Under the pieces are notes generated by a model, which ran no database searches, was not told where the DNA came from, and saw only the letters and a program-made list of their open reading frames with translations. Below are positions 16,980-26,763 of a stretch of DNA of 64,000 nucleotides, piece after piece. The DNA is taken from assembly GCF_036541405.1 (NCBI RefSeq), contig NZ_JAZHFS010000009.1, forward strand, positions 124,001 to 188,000. The letters are read 5' to 3'. Made by a program: the position numbers and the translations under genes. Origin of the DNA: Clostridium_AD frigoriphilum (GTDB lineage: Bacteria; Bacillota; Clostridia; Clostridiales; Clostridiaceae). The first letter of the stretch is position 1; every line of letters starts with the position of its first letter.

Positions 16980-17190
16980 TTAACCCCTTTTGTCAATACT
17001 ATAGTGTATTTAAAGTATTATAAAACTATAATTGGGTAATGCTCGCAAAGCGTAAATTTACAAACTACGGGATGCACCATGAATGCTTGCTGTAACCCAT
17101 ATGGTATTGATAGATTTTGTAGTATACTATAATTATTATTCAGAACGGCGAGATAAAAATAAATGTAAGTTATGGGAATGGGGAGTATAT

Positions 17191-17889
17191 ATGGAATATA
17201 TAAGTATTTTAGTGGTTGAAGATGATAACGAAATTAACTATCTTATTACAAAATATCTAAGAAAGGAAGGATATATTGTAGATTGTTGTTTTGATGGTAT
17301 AGAAGCTGTATGTAAATTTGAAAATAAGACTTATCAATTGGTTATATTAGATTTAATGTTGCCAAAACTCAATGGGGGACAAGTACTTTTAAAAATTAGG
17401 GAAAAAGGTACGATCCCAGTAATTATTTTATCGGCGAAACATGAACAAACAGATAAAATATTTGGACTTGAGTTAGGTGCTGACGACTATATTACTAAGC
17501 CTTTTGATATAGCAGAAGTTATCGCCAGAGTTAAATCTCAATTAAGAAGGTATTTACAATTTAATAATAGCGAGTTTGAGGAAGATGAAGTATTAAAACA
17601 CGGAAATCTTCAATTAGATTTAAATACCTATGAACTTAAAGTTTGCAAAAAAAATATACCACTTACTTCAAAGGAATTTGAGATATTAAAACTTTTTATG
17701 ACTTATCCAAACAAAGTCTTCACTAAGTCTCAACTTTTCAGTGCTGTTTGGAAAGAGGAATATATGACTGATGAGAATACTGTAATGGTACATATAAGTC
17801 GTCTAAGAAATAAAATTGAGGATAATTCTTCTAAACCTAAATATATAAAAACAGTTTGGGGAATAGGTTACAAGTTGGGGGAGATGTAA
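17191..17889 (+). CDS. OmpR-family response regulator
   Basis: ATG 17191 follows GGGGAG; the frame is open upstream to 17083 without a likely start. The 232-residue protein has a receiver domain (ILVVEDDNEINYL with the acidic pocket, LVILDLMLPKLNGG with the phospho-accepting Asp, VIILSAKHEQ and GADDYITKPFD with the Lys). A winged-helix DNA-binding domain ends KTVWGIGYKLGEM. It overlaps the kinase gene by one base and sits upstream of an ABC transporter pair, so it probably controls that transporter, as in bacitracin/lantibiotic response modules. Confidence 0.92.
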   Translation: MEYISILVVEDDNEINYLITKYLRKEGYIVDCCFDGIEAVCKFENKTYQLVILDLMLPKLNGGQVLLKIREKGTIPVIILSAKHEQTDKIFGLELGADDYITKPFDIAEVIARVKSQLRRYLQFNNSEFEEDEVLKHGNLQLDLNTYELKVCKKNIPLTSKEFEILKLFMTYPNKVFTKSQLFSAVWKEEYMTDENTVMVHISRLRNKIEDNSSKPKYIKTVWGIGYKLGEM

Positions 17890-18815
17890 TGATGAATATA
17901 TACATTGTTTGTATATTAATATGCATATGTTGTATTTTGATATTTAATAATATTTATTTTTCTAAGCAAATAAATGAAATTAATAGAACATTAGAGGGAA
18001 TAAAAGGTGGTAATTTTAATATTAGGGTACGATTTTATTCTTCAACTAAGGGTATACAAAACCTGGGTGTTAATTTAAATTATATAATAGATGAATTTCA
18101 GAGGATCGCTGAAAAAAAACAATATCTAGAAGAATCGAGGAAAAAAATGGTGGCCAATATTTCGCATGATTTAAGGACTCCATTAACATCTATACTTGGA
18201 TATCTAGAAGCTCTACAGAAGGATTCAAAGTTAAACGATAAAGAAAAAAAGTATTTTTTGGATATAGTGTATTCTAAGTCTCAAAAATTATATTCATTAC
18301 TTGAAGAGTTTTTTCGTTTTTCTAAAATAGAAGCAGAAGATGTACTAATTAAAGTAGAAAAAATCAATTTGACCAATATGATTCAAGATGTATTAGTAGG
18401 ATTTTATCAAGAATTTGTTAATCAAAACATTGAACCTATCATTGAGATAGCAGAAAAAGATTTTTTTGTCTGGGGAGATAGTAAAGCAATTGATAGAATA
18501 TTATCTAACCTCTTAATTAATGCACTTAGATATGGAAAAGATGAAAAAATAATTGGTATAAAAATCAGAGGAGAAAACTCTATGGTTTGGGTAGATATAT
18601 GGAATGGAGGAGCAGGTATTGCTGAGAAAGACATTCCATATATATTTGATAGATTATATATCGGAGAAACTTCAAGAAATGGAAAGTTTCATGGAAGCGG
18701 GTTGGGACTTGCAATAGTTAAAAAACTTGTAGAAAGATTAAAAGGAGAGGTTTTAGTTAAAAGCATTCTAAATGAGAAAACTACTTTTTCATTTTCTTTA
18801 CCTTTATATAAATAG
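17889..18815 (+). CDS. sensor histidine kinase
   Basis: The start is taken at the ATG overlapping the regulator's stop codon. The 308-residue protein has one N-terminal membrane segment (IYIVCILICICCILIFNNIY), a HAMP-like linker, and the H-box ANISHDLRTPLTSILGYLEAL. An ATPase domain follows with an N-box (DRILSNLLINALRYGKD) and G-boxes (GSGLGLAIVKKLVERL). There is almost no extracellular sensor, the design of intramembrane-sensing kinases that detect cell-wall antibiotics together with an ABC transporter. Confidence 0.9.
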   Translation: MMNIYIVCILICICCILIFNNIYFSKQINEINRTLEGIKGGNFNIRVRFYSSTKGIQNLGVNLNYIIDEFQRIAEKKQYLEESRKKMVANISHDLRTPLTSILGYLEALQKDSKLNDKEKKYFLDIVYSKSQKLYSLLEEFFRFSKIEAEDVLIKVEKINLTNMIQDVLVGFYQEFVNQNIEPIIEIAEKDFFVWGDSKAIDRILSNLLINALRYGKDEKIIGIKIRGENSMVWVDIWNGGAGIAEKDIPYIFDRLYIGETSRNGKFHGSGLGLAIVKKLVERLKGEVLVKSILNEKTTFSFSLPLYK

Positions 18816-18920
18816 ATATTTATGATTTAAGGTATTTGTAAGGTATTTGTTAGAGTTATTTAAAACTAATATAGTATTCTATGTACATGATAATAAATTA
18901 ATGTTTGGGGGAAGAAAATT

Positions 18921-19841
18921 ATGGAGTGCATATTAAAAACTTATAATCTAACAAAGCAGTATAAAGAACATAAAGCTGTTGATGACGTAAATATAACTAT
19001 TGAAAAAGGAGACATTTATGGATTCTTAGGCTTAAATGGTGCAGGTAAAACAACTACTATGAGGATGATTATGGGGCTAATTAAGCCTACCACAGGGAAT
19101 ATCGAATTATTTGGTGAAAAGCTGAGTGAGGACAAAAAACATTATTTTGCAAGAGTTGGGTCAATTATAGAATTTCCAGGTTTTTATGAAAATTTAACCG
19201 CGGTGGAAAATTTAGATATTCACAGAAAACTTATGGGTGTTCCAGACAAAAATTGTATAGAACAATCACTAGAGGTAGCGGGAATACTTGACGCTGCTAA
19301 TAGAAAAACAAAAGAGTTTTCGTTGGGTATGAAACAGAGACTTGGCATAGCAAGAGCTTTACTTCATAATCCTGAGTTCTTAGTATTAGATGAACCAACA
19401 AATGGGTTAGACCCTGTGGGAATAAAAGAAATACGACAACTTATACTTGATCTATCGCGAAAAAGGCATATAACTGTATTAATATCAAGTCATATTTTAA
19501 GTGAAATTCAGCAATTAGCTACTAAAGTGGGTATCATACATAAAGGGAAACTACTAGAAGAAATAGACTCTGAAGCATTAAAAAAGAAAAATAGACATTA
19601 TATTGAGCTTAAAGTTAATAATGATAGGGACGCCGTATTTATGTTAGAACAAAAATTTAACATCTCAGATTATATAATATCAGAACCGGGAGTGATTAAA
19701 ATTTATGAAAGGTTAACAGAGACTTCTAATATTAATAGGATGCTAATACAAAATAATGTTGAGGTTAAAGAAATATCTTTGCTTAGGGACAGTCTTGAAG
19801 ATTATTTTATTAAGTTGGTAGGAAGTGATATAAATGAATAA
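18921..19841 (+). CDS. ABC transporter ATP-binding protein (BcrA-like)
   Basis: The 306-residue protein contains GFLGLNGAGKTTTMRMIMG (Walker A), the signature FSLGMKQRLGIARALLHNPE, Walker B FLVLDEPTNGLDPVG and the H-loop LISSHILSEIQQL, followed by a C-terminal regulatory region of about 90 residues. This is the length and layout of BcrA/lantibiotic-immunity ATPases. It overlaps the next permease gene by eight bases and lies 105 bases after a two-component system that probably induces it. Confidence 0.9.
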   Translation: MECILKTYNLTKQYKEHKAVDDVNITIEKGDIYGFLGLNGAGKTTTMRMIMGLIKPTTGNIELFGEKLSEDKKHYFARVGSIIEFPGFYENLTAVENLDIHRKLMGVPDKNCIEQSLEVAGILDAANRKTKEFSLGMKQRLGIARALLHNPEFLVLDEPTNGLDPVGIKEIRQLILDLSRKRHITVLISSHILSEIQQLATKVGIIHKGKLLEEIDSEALKKKNRHYIELKVNNDRDAVFMLEQKFNISDYIISEPGVIKIYERLTETSNINRMLIQNNVEVKEISLLRDSLEDYFIKLVGSDINE

Positions 19842-20577
19842 TGTTGCAAGTTTATCAACTGTTATGCATACTGAATTTCTTAAACTAAGAAAATGTAAAG
19901 TTTTGTGGTGTATGCCTCTATGTGCATTTTTGCCTGACCTATTAATATTTTCTGTGTTTGCATTAAATAAAAAATTTCCTATAGTAGTTTGGGAAAACTT
20001 TTTTACAGATGCTGAAATGATGATTAATATGTTGATAGCCATTGGACTTTTCTCTTTATTAGCGGGATTTATATTTTCAAGGGAATATCAAGAAAATACA
20101 ATAAATAGTATGTTTACCTATCCAATAGGTAGAATACAATTCTTCATCGGTAAACTTATTGTTATACTAATTCTTATTTCCATTACAATTGTCTCTTCAT
20201 TTATTTTGCTAGTATTGTTAGGATTGACTATAAAACATGAACCTTTAACTCTTAACATTTTACTATATTACACTAAAGTATATGTTTTTATGATTCTTAT
20301 GCACTTTGCATTAATTCCTATAGTAGCATTCTTAAGTATATATAATAAGAGTATAGTTCCACCAATCATACTTGGAGTAAGTGCTATTACTCTTAACCTT
20401 ATAGTAATGAACACTGGATTTAATACAATATTTCCTTGGAGTATTCCAACTATATTAAGTCCTCATCAAAATGGAACAATTTATACAAATTATACTTTAG
20501 GTATTATTGTATTATGTGCAACATTTATCATTGGAACAATATTAAGTATAAAGAGCATTAAGAAAGACGTACAATAA
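19834..20577 (+). CDS. ABC-2 permease (BcrB/lantibiotic immunity-like)
   Basis: The 247-residue protein has six hydrophobic segments, including VLWCMPLCAFLPDLLIFSVF, MLIAIGLFSLLAGFIFSREY, LIVILILISITIVSSFILLV, FMILMHFALIPIVAFLSIY and IIVLCATFIIGTILSI. The motif FSREYQENTINSMFTYPIGR is typical of BcrB/MutE-type permeases. With the preceding ATPase it would form an exporter that removes a peptide antibiotic from the membrane. The start overlaps the ATPase gene, indicating coupled translation. Confidence 0.85.
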   Translation: MNNVASLSTVMHTEFLKLRKCKVLWCMPLCAFLPDLLIFSVFALNKKFPIVVWENFFTDAEMMINMLIAIGLFSLLAGFIFSREYQENTINSMFTYPIGRIQFFIGKLIVILILISITIVSSFILLVLLGLTIKHEPLTLNILLYYTKVYVFMILMHFALIPIVAFLSIYNKSIVPPIILGVSAITLNLIVMNTGFNTIFPWSIPTILSPHQNGTIYTNYTLGIIVLCATFIIGTILSIKSIKKDVQ

Positions 20578-20596
20578 AAATATAAAATATAGTAGC

Positions 20597-20642
20597 ACAA
20601 GGGAAATTATGAATGTTTGTTGAATTATGTAAAGACAGCGAT
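20597..20642 (+). repeat. dispersed intergenic repeat R1, 5' half
   Basis: GGGAAATTATGAATGTTTG and TTGAATTATGTAAAGA match the R1 copies at 26651 and 46010. The 3' arm of the hairpin and the TATAATGGG end are missing. It lies directly upstream of the pepF gene. Confidence 0.65.
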
Positions 20643-20694
20643 TTAAAACAGTGTTGTATAGTAATTTATAATATAGAGAGGAAGATGATTATTA

Positions 20695-22464
20695 ATGGAT
20701 TTAACATGGAATTTAGACGCACTTTACACTTCATTTAACTCTGAAAAGTTTAAAGGTGACATGGAGCTTCTTAACAAGCATATAGAAAATTTGAATGATT
20801 GGTCTGCAAAAAATATGAAAGATACGAATAATGCGACTTCTAAAATTCAAGAGTTTTTGAATCTTTATAATGAATATAAGAGCGTATATTGCTGTTTATA
20901 TTCTTATGCTGAGTTAACTTCATGCTCAGATAACTCAAATATGGAAGCAATGAATGTTTTAGATGATATTGAATATAAGAATTCATTGGTTATAGATTCT
21001 TTTGTAAAGTTTAACAAATGGCTTATTTCTTTAAATAATATAGATGAATTAATAGATACTTCGCCAACACTTATTGAATATCGGTTTTATCTTAAAGAAC
21101 TTATTTTGCAGTCAAAATATTTATTGAATGAAAATGAAGAATTATTAATTGCAAAAATGCAGAGTACAGGATCCAAAGCGTGGCAAAGACTCTATATGGA
21201 GCTTACTTCTACAATATTAGTTGATATAGATATTGAAGGTGAATCAAAGAAAGTAGCACTTTCAGAGCTCAGAAACATGGCATATAAAAAAGATGAATTT
21301 TTAAGGAAAACAGCCTATTATGCAGAAGAGGAAGTTTGTAAAAGAATATCGAAAGCGTCCGCAGCATGTTTGAATGGAATTAGTGGTGAAGCACTTACTA
21401 TTTATGATATGAGAGGATATAAATCACCTTTAGAAAAAGTTCTCATGGTCTCAAGAATGGATTATGAAACTTTAAATGTTATGCTTTCTGCTATAAAAGA
21501 AAGTCTACCTATATTCCATGAATATTATCATAAAAAGGCAGAAGGGCTAGGACATAAAGTTTGCCTTCCATTTTATGATATCTTTGCACCAATGGGTGAT
21601 GCCAATACAAAAATATCATATTCAGATGCCAGAGATTTAATTGTATCAAGTTTTAGAATATTCAGTCAAGAACTTGCTGATTTTGCAAAGAAAGTCTTTG
21701 ACAGTAGATGGATTGATGCTGAGCCAAGAACTGGAAAAGGGAATTATGGACTAACTGTTGATATTTTTCCAATAGAAGAAAGCAGAATTATAGCTAATTT
21801 TACTGGGGAGTATTGTGATGTTGGTGTACTGGCTCATGAAATTGGACATGCTTATCATAGCTATTGCCTTAGGAATGAAAAGATGCTAAATACGGACTAT
21901 CCTACACCTATTGCAGAAACAGCTTCGATTTTCTGTGAAACAATAGTAAATAACGCATTACTTAATATTCTACCAACAAATGAAGGTTTTTCAATTTTAG
22001 AAAAAAGCATTTCAGATGCGGGTTATTATATCGTTGATTTTTATGCTAGATATATATTTGAAAATAAATTATTTGAAAGAAGAAAATTGGGTCAGTTATC
22101 TGTTGAAGAGTTAAATGAATTAATGCTTAATTGTATGGAAGAAGCCTATGGCGATAGTATTGACACTGAGACCATCCATCCATATATGTGGATGAATAAG
22201 GTTGGATATTATTTGTCTGGCAATGAATTTTTGAATTTTCCATATTCATTTGGAGTTTTATTTTCTAAGGGTCTTTATGCTGAATATATAAAAAATGGAG
22301 AAGCTTTTGTATCGCAATATAATAATTTTTTGAGTGCTACAAGTAAAAATAATATTGTTGATAGTGCAAAGATAATTGATATAGATGTTCACTCAATAGA
22401 ATTTTGGCGAAACGCATTAAATCTTATTCAAAAGGACATTGAGGTGTTTGTTAGTGGAGTGTAA
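20695..22464 (+). CDS. pepF: oligoendopeptidase F (M3 family metallopeptidase)
   Basis: The 589-residue protein has the M3 zinc motif VLAHEIGHAYHSY (HExxH) and the downstream glutamate in TPIAETASIFCETIV. The helical N-terminal half (WNLDALYTSFNSEKF at the start) is typical of PepF. It cleaves peptides of about 7-17 residues in the cytoplasm. Length agrees with the family (about 590-600). AGAGGAAG precedes the ATG. It is a single gene preceded by an R1 repeat. Confidence 0.92.
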   Translation: MDLTWNLDALYTSFNSEKFKGDMELLNKHIENLNDWSAKNMKDTNNATSKIQEFLNLYNEYKSVYCCLYSYAELTSCSDNSNMEAMNVLDDIEYKNSLVIDSFVKFNKWLISLNNIDELIDTSPTLIEYRFYLKELILQSKYLLNENEELLIAKMQSTGSKAWQRLYMELTSTILVDIDIEGESKKVALSELRNMAYKKDEFLRKTAYYAEEEVCKRISKASAACLNGISGEALTIYDMRGYKSPLEKVLMVSRMDYETLNVMLSAIKESLPIFHEYYHKKAEGLGHKVCLPFYDIFAPMGDANTKISYSDARDLIVSSFRIFSQELADFAKKVFDSRWIDAEPRTGKGNYGLTVDIFPIEESRIIANFTGEYCDVGVLAHEIGHAYHSYCLRNEKMLNTDYPTPIAETASIFCETIVNNALLNILPTNEGFSILEKSISDAGYYIVDFYARYIFENKLFERRKLGQLSVEELNELMLNCMEEAYGDSIDTETIHPYMWMNKVGYYLSGNEFLNFPYSFGVLFSKGLYAEYIKNGEAFVSQYNNFLSATSKNNIVDSAKIIDIDVHSIEFWRNALNLIQKDIEVFVSGV

Positions 22465-22583
22465 ATAATTCTAGTAATTGTGACAAAATAAACTTTTTAT
22501 TTCCATTAGAAGTGAAAAAATCATTGCAAATTTATCGAATATGTATTACTATGAAACAATAAAATTTAATAGTTCAGATGAAG

Positions 22584-22748
22584 ATAGCGGGAGAGTAATG
22601 GCATGCCATTCACCGAAGGGGTAAATCTTTCAGGTACCTATTTAATTAGAGATGACCGCTATTGGATGAACCCTTGGAGAGACTCATAATGAGCACCGAA
22701 GGAGAAAGCTGTAAAGGCGAAACTCTCAGGTAAAAGGACAGGGGACAG
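22584..22748 (+). ncRNA. tandem glycine riboswitch
   Basis: Two aptamers are visible. The first holds GCGGGAGAGT, CACCGAAGGGGTAAA and TTTCAGGTACC. The second holds CTTGGAGAGACTCAT, GCACCGAAGGAGAAA and AAACTCTCAGGTAAAAGGAC. These are the conserved gcvT-motif blocks. It lies about 145 bases upstream of an amino-acid permease. A possible terminator-like hairpin (AAAAGGCAT with ATGCCTTTT, 22844-22870) lies between the second aptamer and the start codon and may be the expression platform. Confidence 0.92.
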
Positions 22749-22892
22749 GTGACATATCTTACGAAAGTAATATATTACCAATTACTTCATTTAGATCTTA
22801 TCTATTCCCAGTTATATCTCCAATCGCAAAATATTTATATAGGAAAAGGCATTTTTTAGTACATGCCTTTTGACTGAGATGGAGGAATATAT

Positions 22893-24275
22893 ATGTCAGA
22901 AAATGAAAATTTATCAAGAGGTCTGAAAAATCGTCATGTTCAATTGCTTGCAATTGGAGGTGCAATTGGCACTGGGTTATTCCTTGGTGCAGGAAGGTCA
23001 ATTCACTTGGCAGGTCCATCTATTTTATTTGCATATGCGATAACAGGCACAATTTGTTTTCTTATTATGCGTGCACTTGGGGAATTATTGCTTTCTAATT
23101 CAAAATATCATTCATTTGTAGATTTTGTACAGGATTATCTAGGTAACGGAGCAGCATTTATTACTGGATGGACATACTGGTTCTGTTGGATTTCACTTGC
23201 TATGGCTGACTTAACAGCTACTGGACTTTATGTACAATACTGGTTACCCAATGTAGCTCAATGGGTTCCAAGCCTTATAGCTCTTGTAATTTTGCTGATT
23301 ATGAACCTTACTACAGTAAAGTTATTCGGTGAAATGGAATTCTGGTTTGCCTTAATTAAAATTATTGCAATTTTATCACTAATTATAATTTGTACATTTA
23401 TGATTATTAAAGGATTTTCTACAAATGTTGGTGTATCTAGCTTTACAAACCTTTGGAATCATGGTGGTTGGTTTCCAAATGGGGTAAGCGGTTTTATTCT
23501 TTCCTTCCAAATGGTTGTATTTGCTTTTACTGGAATAGAATTAGTTGGTTTACTAGCTGGTGAAACTGAAAACCCAGAACAGGTTATTCCAAGTGCTATT
23601 AATAATATTCCAATTAGAATTATTATTTTCTATATTGGGGCACTTATTGTTATTATGAGTATATACCCATGGAATTCAATTAATCCCGATAAAAGCCCAT
23701 TTGTACAGGTGTTTTCTGCAGTGGGAATCCCAGCGGCAGCAAGTATTATAAATTTTGTTGTACTAACATCAGCTGCATCTGCTTGTAACAGTGGTATATT
23801 CAGTACAAGCCGTATGGTTTACTCTCTTGCTAAAGAAAAGAATGCACCTGAGTCAATGAAAAAATTAACTTCTAATCAAGTACCTTCTAATGCTTTAATG
23901 TTCTCTGCAACTGTTATCTTGATTTCAGTTATTTTGAATTATATTATGCCAGAAGGTGTATTTGTACTCATTACAAGTATATCAACATTCTGCTTTATCT
24001 TCATTTGGGCAATTATAGTTGTCTGCCATTTAATATATCGCAAAACTAATCCTAAACTTGCTGCTAAGAACAAATTCAAAATGCCATTTTACCCAATTTC
24101 TAACTATATAATTCTAGCATTTATTGCTTTCATTATAGTTGTATTGGCACTTACTAAGGAAACTCGTGTAGCCTTATTTGTAACACCTGTATGGTTTATA
24201 ATACTTGGTGTGATTTATAATATACTTAAATCAAGAATGAAAAATAAAGAAGAGGTCAAAAGAAATGTAGTATAG
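22893..24275 (+). CDS. amino-acid permease (CycA/AapA-like, glycine/alanine)
   Basis: The 460-residue protein is an APC-superfamily transporter with 12 membrane segments. It starts RGLKNRHVQLLAIGGAIGTG, the conserved first-helix signature with the substrate-binding GxG, and contains FAFTGIELVGLLAGETENPE and the SAASACNSGIFSTSRMVYSL block of the CycA/ProY group. It imports small neutral amino acids with protons or Na+. Its glycine riboswitch strongly suggests glycine (possibly alanine or D-serine) as substrate. GATGGAGG precedes the ATG, and a strong terminator follows. Confidence 0.9.
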   Translation: MSENENLSRGLKNRHVQLLAIGGAIGTGLFLGAGRSIHLAGPSILFAYAITGTICFLIMRALGELLLSNSKYHSFVDFVQDYLGNGAAFITGWTYWFCWISLAMADLTATGLYVQYWLPNVAQWVPSLIALVILLIMNLTTVKLFGEMEFWFALIKIIAILSLIIICTFMIIKGFSTNVGVSSFTNLWNHGGWFPNGVSGFILSFQMVVFAFTGIELVGLLAGETENPEQVIPSAINNIPIRIIIFYIGALIVIMSIYPWNSINPDKSPFVQVFSAVGIPAAASIINFVVLTSAASACNSGIFSTSRMVYSLAKEKNAPESMKKLTSNQVPSNALMFSATVILISVILNYIMPEGVFVLITSISTFCFIFIWAIIVVCHLIYRKTNPKLAAKNKFKMPFYPISNYIILAFIAFIIVVLALTKETRVALFVTPVWFIILGVIYNILKSRMKNKEEVKRNVV

Positions 24276-24320
24276 TCTAACACTAAAAGGAATTTGTACC
24301 TAAAAGGTTAGATATCAGAT

Positions 24321-24376
24321 AAAAAGCACCCAATAAAACTTGTTCACAAAACAAGTTTTATTGGGTGTTTTATTTA
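24321..24376 (+). terminator. rho-independent terminator after the permease
   Basis: CACCCAATAAAACTTGTT pairs with AACAAGTTTTATTGGGTG to give an 18-bp perfect stem with a short loop, followed by a T-rich tail. Confidence 0.9.
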
Positions 24377-24554
24377 AAGTATTGTAGAATTTACTGTATC
24401 TAATGTTTTTAGTAATGTAATTTTCGAAGTGATTATAAAGTGAGGATTTTATAGAAATGGGGAAGTGTATAAAGAAAACATGGTGAATTCAAAGAGAGGT
24501 TATAGTTTTTGTAACATTAGGAAACCATATATTTTAAAGTTAAGATTAATTATG

Positions 24555-26333
24555 ATGTTTAGTTGGAGGGGACGAGATGAAAAAAATGAATCTCAAAGAG
24601 AATTTAAAAAATTAAAGGGTCAAATTAGTCAAATTGAAGAGATAGTTCATCATTCAAAGCCAGTAGCTCTTATTGAACATGAAGTAGCAATAAGAAAAAA
24701 ACTAAAAAAGATTAAAGAGCTGGAAAATGAAGGTTTAAAGGATTTTAAAAAGGTGTATGAGAAATACGAGGAATTATTAGAAGATATATCAAAAAGAATG
24801 CTTGAGGATTATAACAAGAGGAATGGTACTGATTTTGAGTTTCATAAGGTTTTAAAAGGAAAATATAACACTTTTTTTAATTATGGGTTCATGCTATTAC
24901 TTACGAAGCAACATATACCAAAATTAATTATTAAGGAATTTGAAGAAAAATTTCCGGATAACCCTAAAGATGAGTATGTAGAAGCTAGAAGTATGGATAG
25001 AATAATTTATATTCATTTAGGTGATACGAATACAGGTAAAACATATAATGCTGTAGAACGTCTGAAAACCGCACAAAAGGGTATATATTTATCACCACTA
25101 AGAATTCTTGCTTTAGAGAATTTTGAAAAATTGAATAATGAAGGAATAATTTGCAATCTATTGACTGGAGAGGAAGAAGTATTAAAGATAGGTTCAACTC
25201 ATGTTTCATGTACAATAGAAAAGGTTAATTTAAAGGAACATTATGATATAGCTGTTATTGATGAAATTCAAATGATTAAAGATCAACATAGGGGAATGGC
25301 ATGGAGTAAGGCCTTATTAGGATTAAGATGTAAAGAGATTCATATATGTGGAGCCGCTAATACGAAAAACATACTAGAAACAATTATAAATGACTGTGGA
25401 GATAAGTATTCTATAAAAGAATATACAAGAGATATTCCTTTAGAAGTTGAAAATATAAATTTTAATTATAATGATACTCAAGAGGGCGATGCAATTGTAG
25501 TGTTTTCTAAAAAGGGAGTATTAGAAATAGCAGAAAGGTATTCTAGGATAGGTATTAAAACTAGCATAATATATGGAGATTTACCACCAGAAGTTAGAAA
25601 AATGCAATATAAACAATTTACAAGTAAAGAGACAAAAGTTTTAGTAACTACTGATGCAATCGGCATGGGGGTCAATTTACCTATTAGAAGAATTATTTTT
25701 ATGAGTATAAAAAAATTTGACGGTGAAGAAATACGACAACTAACATCACAAGAGGTAAAGCAGGTTAGTGGACGTGCAGGACGAAGAGGTATCTATGATG
25801 TAGGGTATGTAGCCAGTGCTGGAGATACTCAAGATTTCATTAAATCTAGATTAGAGGTTAAGGATGAAGAGATAAAGAAAGCAGTTATTGGGCCATCAGA
25901 TGTTATAGTGAAAATTAAAGGGTTACCTTTAATTGATAAACTAGTTTTATGGAGTACTAGGGAAGAGAAATTAGACTATTATACTAAAATGGATATTAGT
26001 GATTATATATTAATTCTAGATAGAATAAAGAATTACAAGTTAAAAGAAGAGGTTCAATGGGATTTGTTAAAAGTTCCATTTGATATCTCAAGAGAAGAGT
26101 TAATGAATACATTTTTACATTATGTAGAAGAGATATTTGTTTATAAACAAGAGAGTTTATTCAAACCAGAGTGTTTAAAAAATAATTTAGACAATTTGGA
26201 AATATATTATCAAAAAATAAATATGTATTATTCATTCTCTAAAAAATTTGAATTAGAATTTGATGTAGATTGGGTTTATGAGGAAAGAGTAAGGGTTAGT
26301 AAAGCTATAAATGAAATACTGATGGGGATATAA
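24555..26333 (+). CDS. Suv3-like DEAD/DEAH-box helicase
   Basis: About 592 residues from the ATG at 24555. Motifs: IHLGDTNTGKTYNAVERL (Walker A), VIDEIQMIKDQHRGMAW (DEIQ box), VFSKKGVLEIAERY, VLVTTDAIGMGVNLPIRR and QVSGRAGRRGIYDVG (motif VI). This is the SUV3/SUPV3L1 pattern, probably an RNA helicase in the cytoplasm. The start is a problem: the only good ribosome binding site (GGAGGGG) serves an ATG at 24577 in another frame. That frame reads into an A7 run, where a one-base slip would join the helicase frame. The frame is open back to a GTG at 24465. Confidence 0.85.
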   Translation: MFSWRGRDEKNESQREFKKLKGQISQIEEIVHHSKPVALIEHEVAIRKKLKKIKELENEGLKDFKKVYEKYEELLEDISKRMLEDYNKRNGTDFEFHKVLKGKYNTFFNYGFMLLLTKQHIPKLIIKEFEEKFPDNPKDEYVEARSMDRIIYIHLGDTNTGKTYNAVERLKTAQKGIYLSPLRILALENFEKLNNEGIICNLLTGEEEVLKIGSTHVSCTIEKVNLKEHYDIAVIDEIQMIKDQHRGMAWSKALLGLRCKEIHICGAANTKNILETIINDCGDKYSIKEYTRDIPLEVENINFNYNDTQEGDAIVVFSKKGVLEIAERYSRIGIKTSIIYGDLPPEVRKMQYKQFTSKETKVLVTTDAIGMGVNLPIRRIIFMSIKKFDGEEIRQLTSQEVKQVSGRAGRRGIYDVGYVASAGDTQDFIKSRLEVKDEEIKKAVIGPSDVIVKIKGLPLIDKLVLWSTREEKLDYYTKMDISDYILILDRIKNYKLKEEVQWDLLKVPFDISREELMNTFLHYVEEIFVYKQESLFKPECLKNNLDNLEIYYQKINMYYSFSKKFELEFDVDWVYEERVRVSKAINEILMGI

Positions 26334-26482
26334 AAAAGGTAGGATATGATATATATAGTAGTACCTTGAAAGTAATTACTATTTGATTTAATTTCAAATG
26401 TAGCTTTATATTCAACTAGATTGAGGTCAAATTATTCAGTAAGGATAAATATTAACATAATTAAATATAATAAATCAAAAAA

Positions 26483-26534
26483 GTGAAGGCATTTTTCCGT
26501 TGAAATATTAATTGGAGATAATGCCTTATTTTTA
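26483..26534 (+). terminator. hairpin, probable terminator downstream of the helicase
   Basis: GAAGGCAT pairs with ATGCCTTA-side bases across a roughly 30-base loop, followed by ATTTTTATTT. The long loop makes it weaker than the other terminators in the window. The region from 26334 to 26610 shows nothing else. Confidence 0.45.
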
Positions 26535-26650
26535 TTTGATGCTATATTTGCAAATTATAAAATATATATTAATGCGGATCATATATAAAATAATAGTGGT
26601 TTTTTTAAATTAACGGAGGAGTTTTATGGCAATTTAAGGGGTGAATATAT

Positions 26651-26763
26651 TTTTTTTTGCAAAATTTAAAGGAAAATTATGAATGTTTGTTGAATTATGT
26701 AAAGATAATGTATTATAACAGGTAATCTGTTAACTTCACATAATGTCTATAATGGGCAGTTTA
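26651..26763 (+). repeat. dispersed intergenic repeat R1, full copy A
   Basis: About 110 bases closely matching 46010-46118. A hairpin arm ATTATGTAAAG pairs with CTTCACATAAT (one mismatch), enclosing an inner hairpin AACAG-GTAAT-CTGTT, and the element ends TCTATAATGGGCAGT. In copy B the inner stem is AACAA/TTGTT, a compensatory change. Just upstream (26616-26637) lies a ribosome binding site with ATG followed by a stop after three codons, the stub of a lost gene. Confidence 0.75.

Noticed and set aside
17041..17110. Stretch before the response regulator (TGCTCGCAAAGCGTAAA...) considered as a structured leader or tRNA-like element
   Set aside because: No cloverleaf, no known riboswitch blocks and no convincing stem were found.
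22798..23019. Minus-strand ORF upstream of the permease
   Set aside because: It overlaps the riboswitch leader and the permease start; antisense shadow.
26651..26763. R1 repeats considered as integron attC sites
   Set aside because: The hairpin is attC-like in size, but I could not identify paired R'/R'' core boxes, and no integron-type integrase with its extra domain is present. Kept only as a cassette-like hypothesis.
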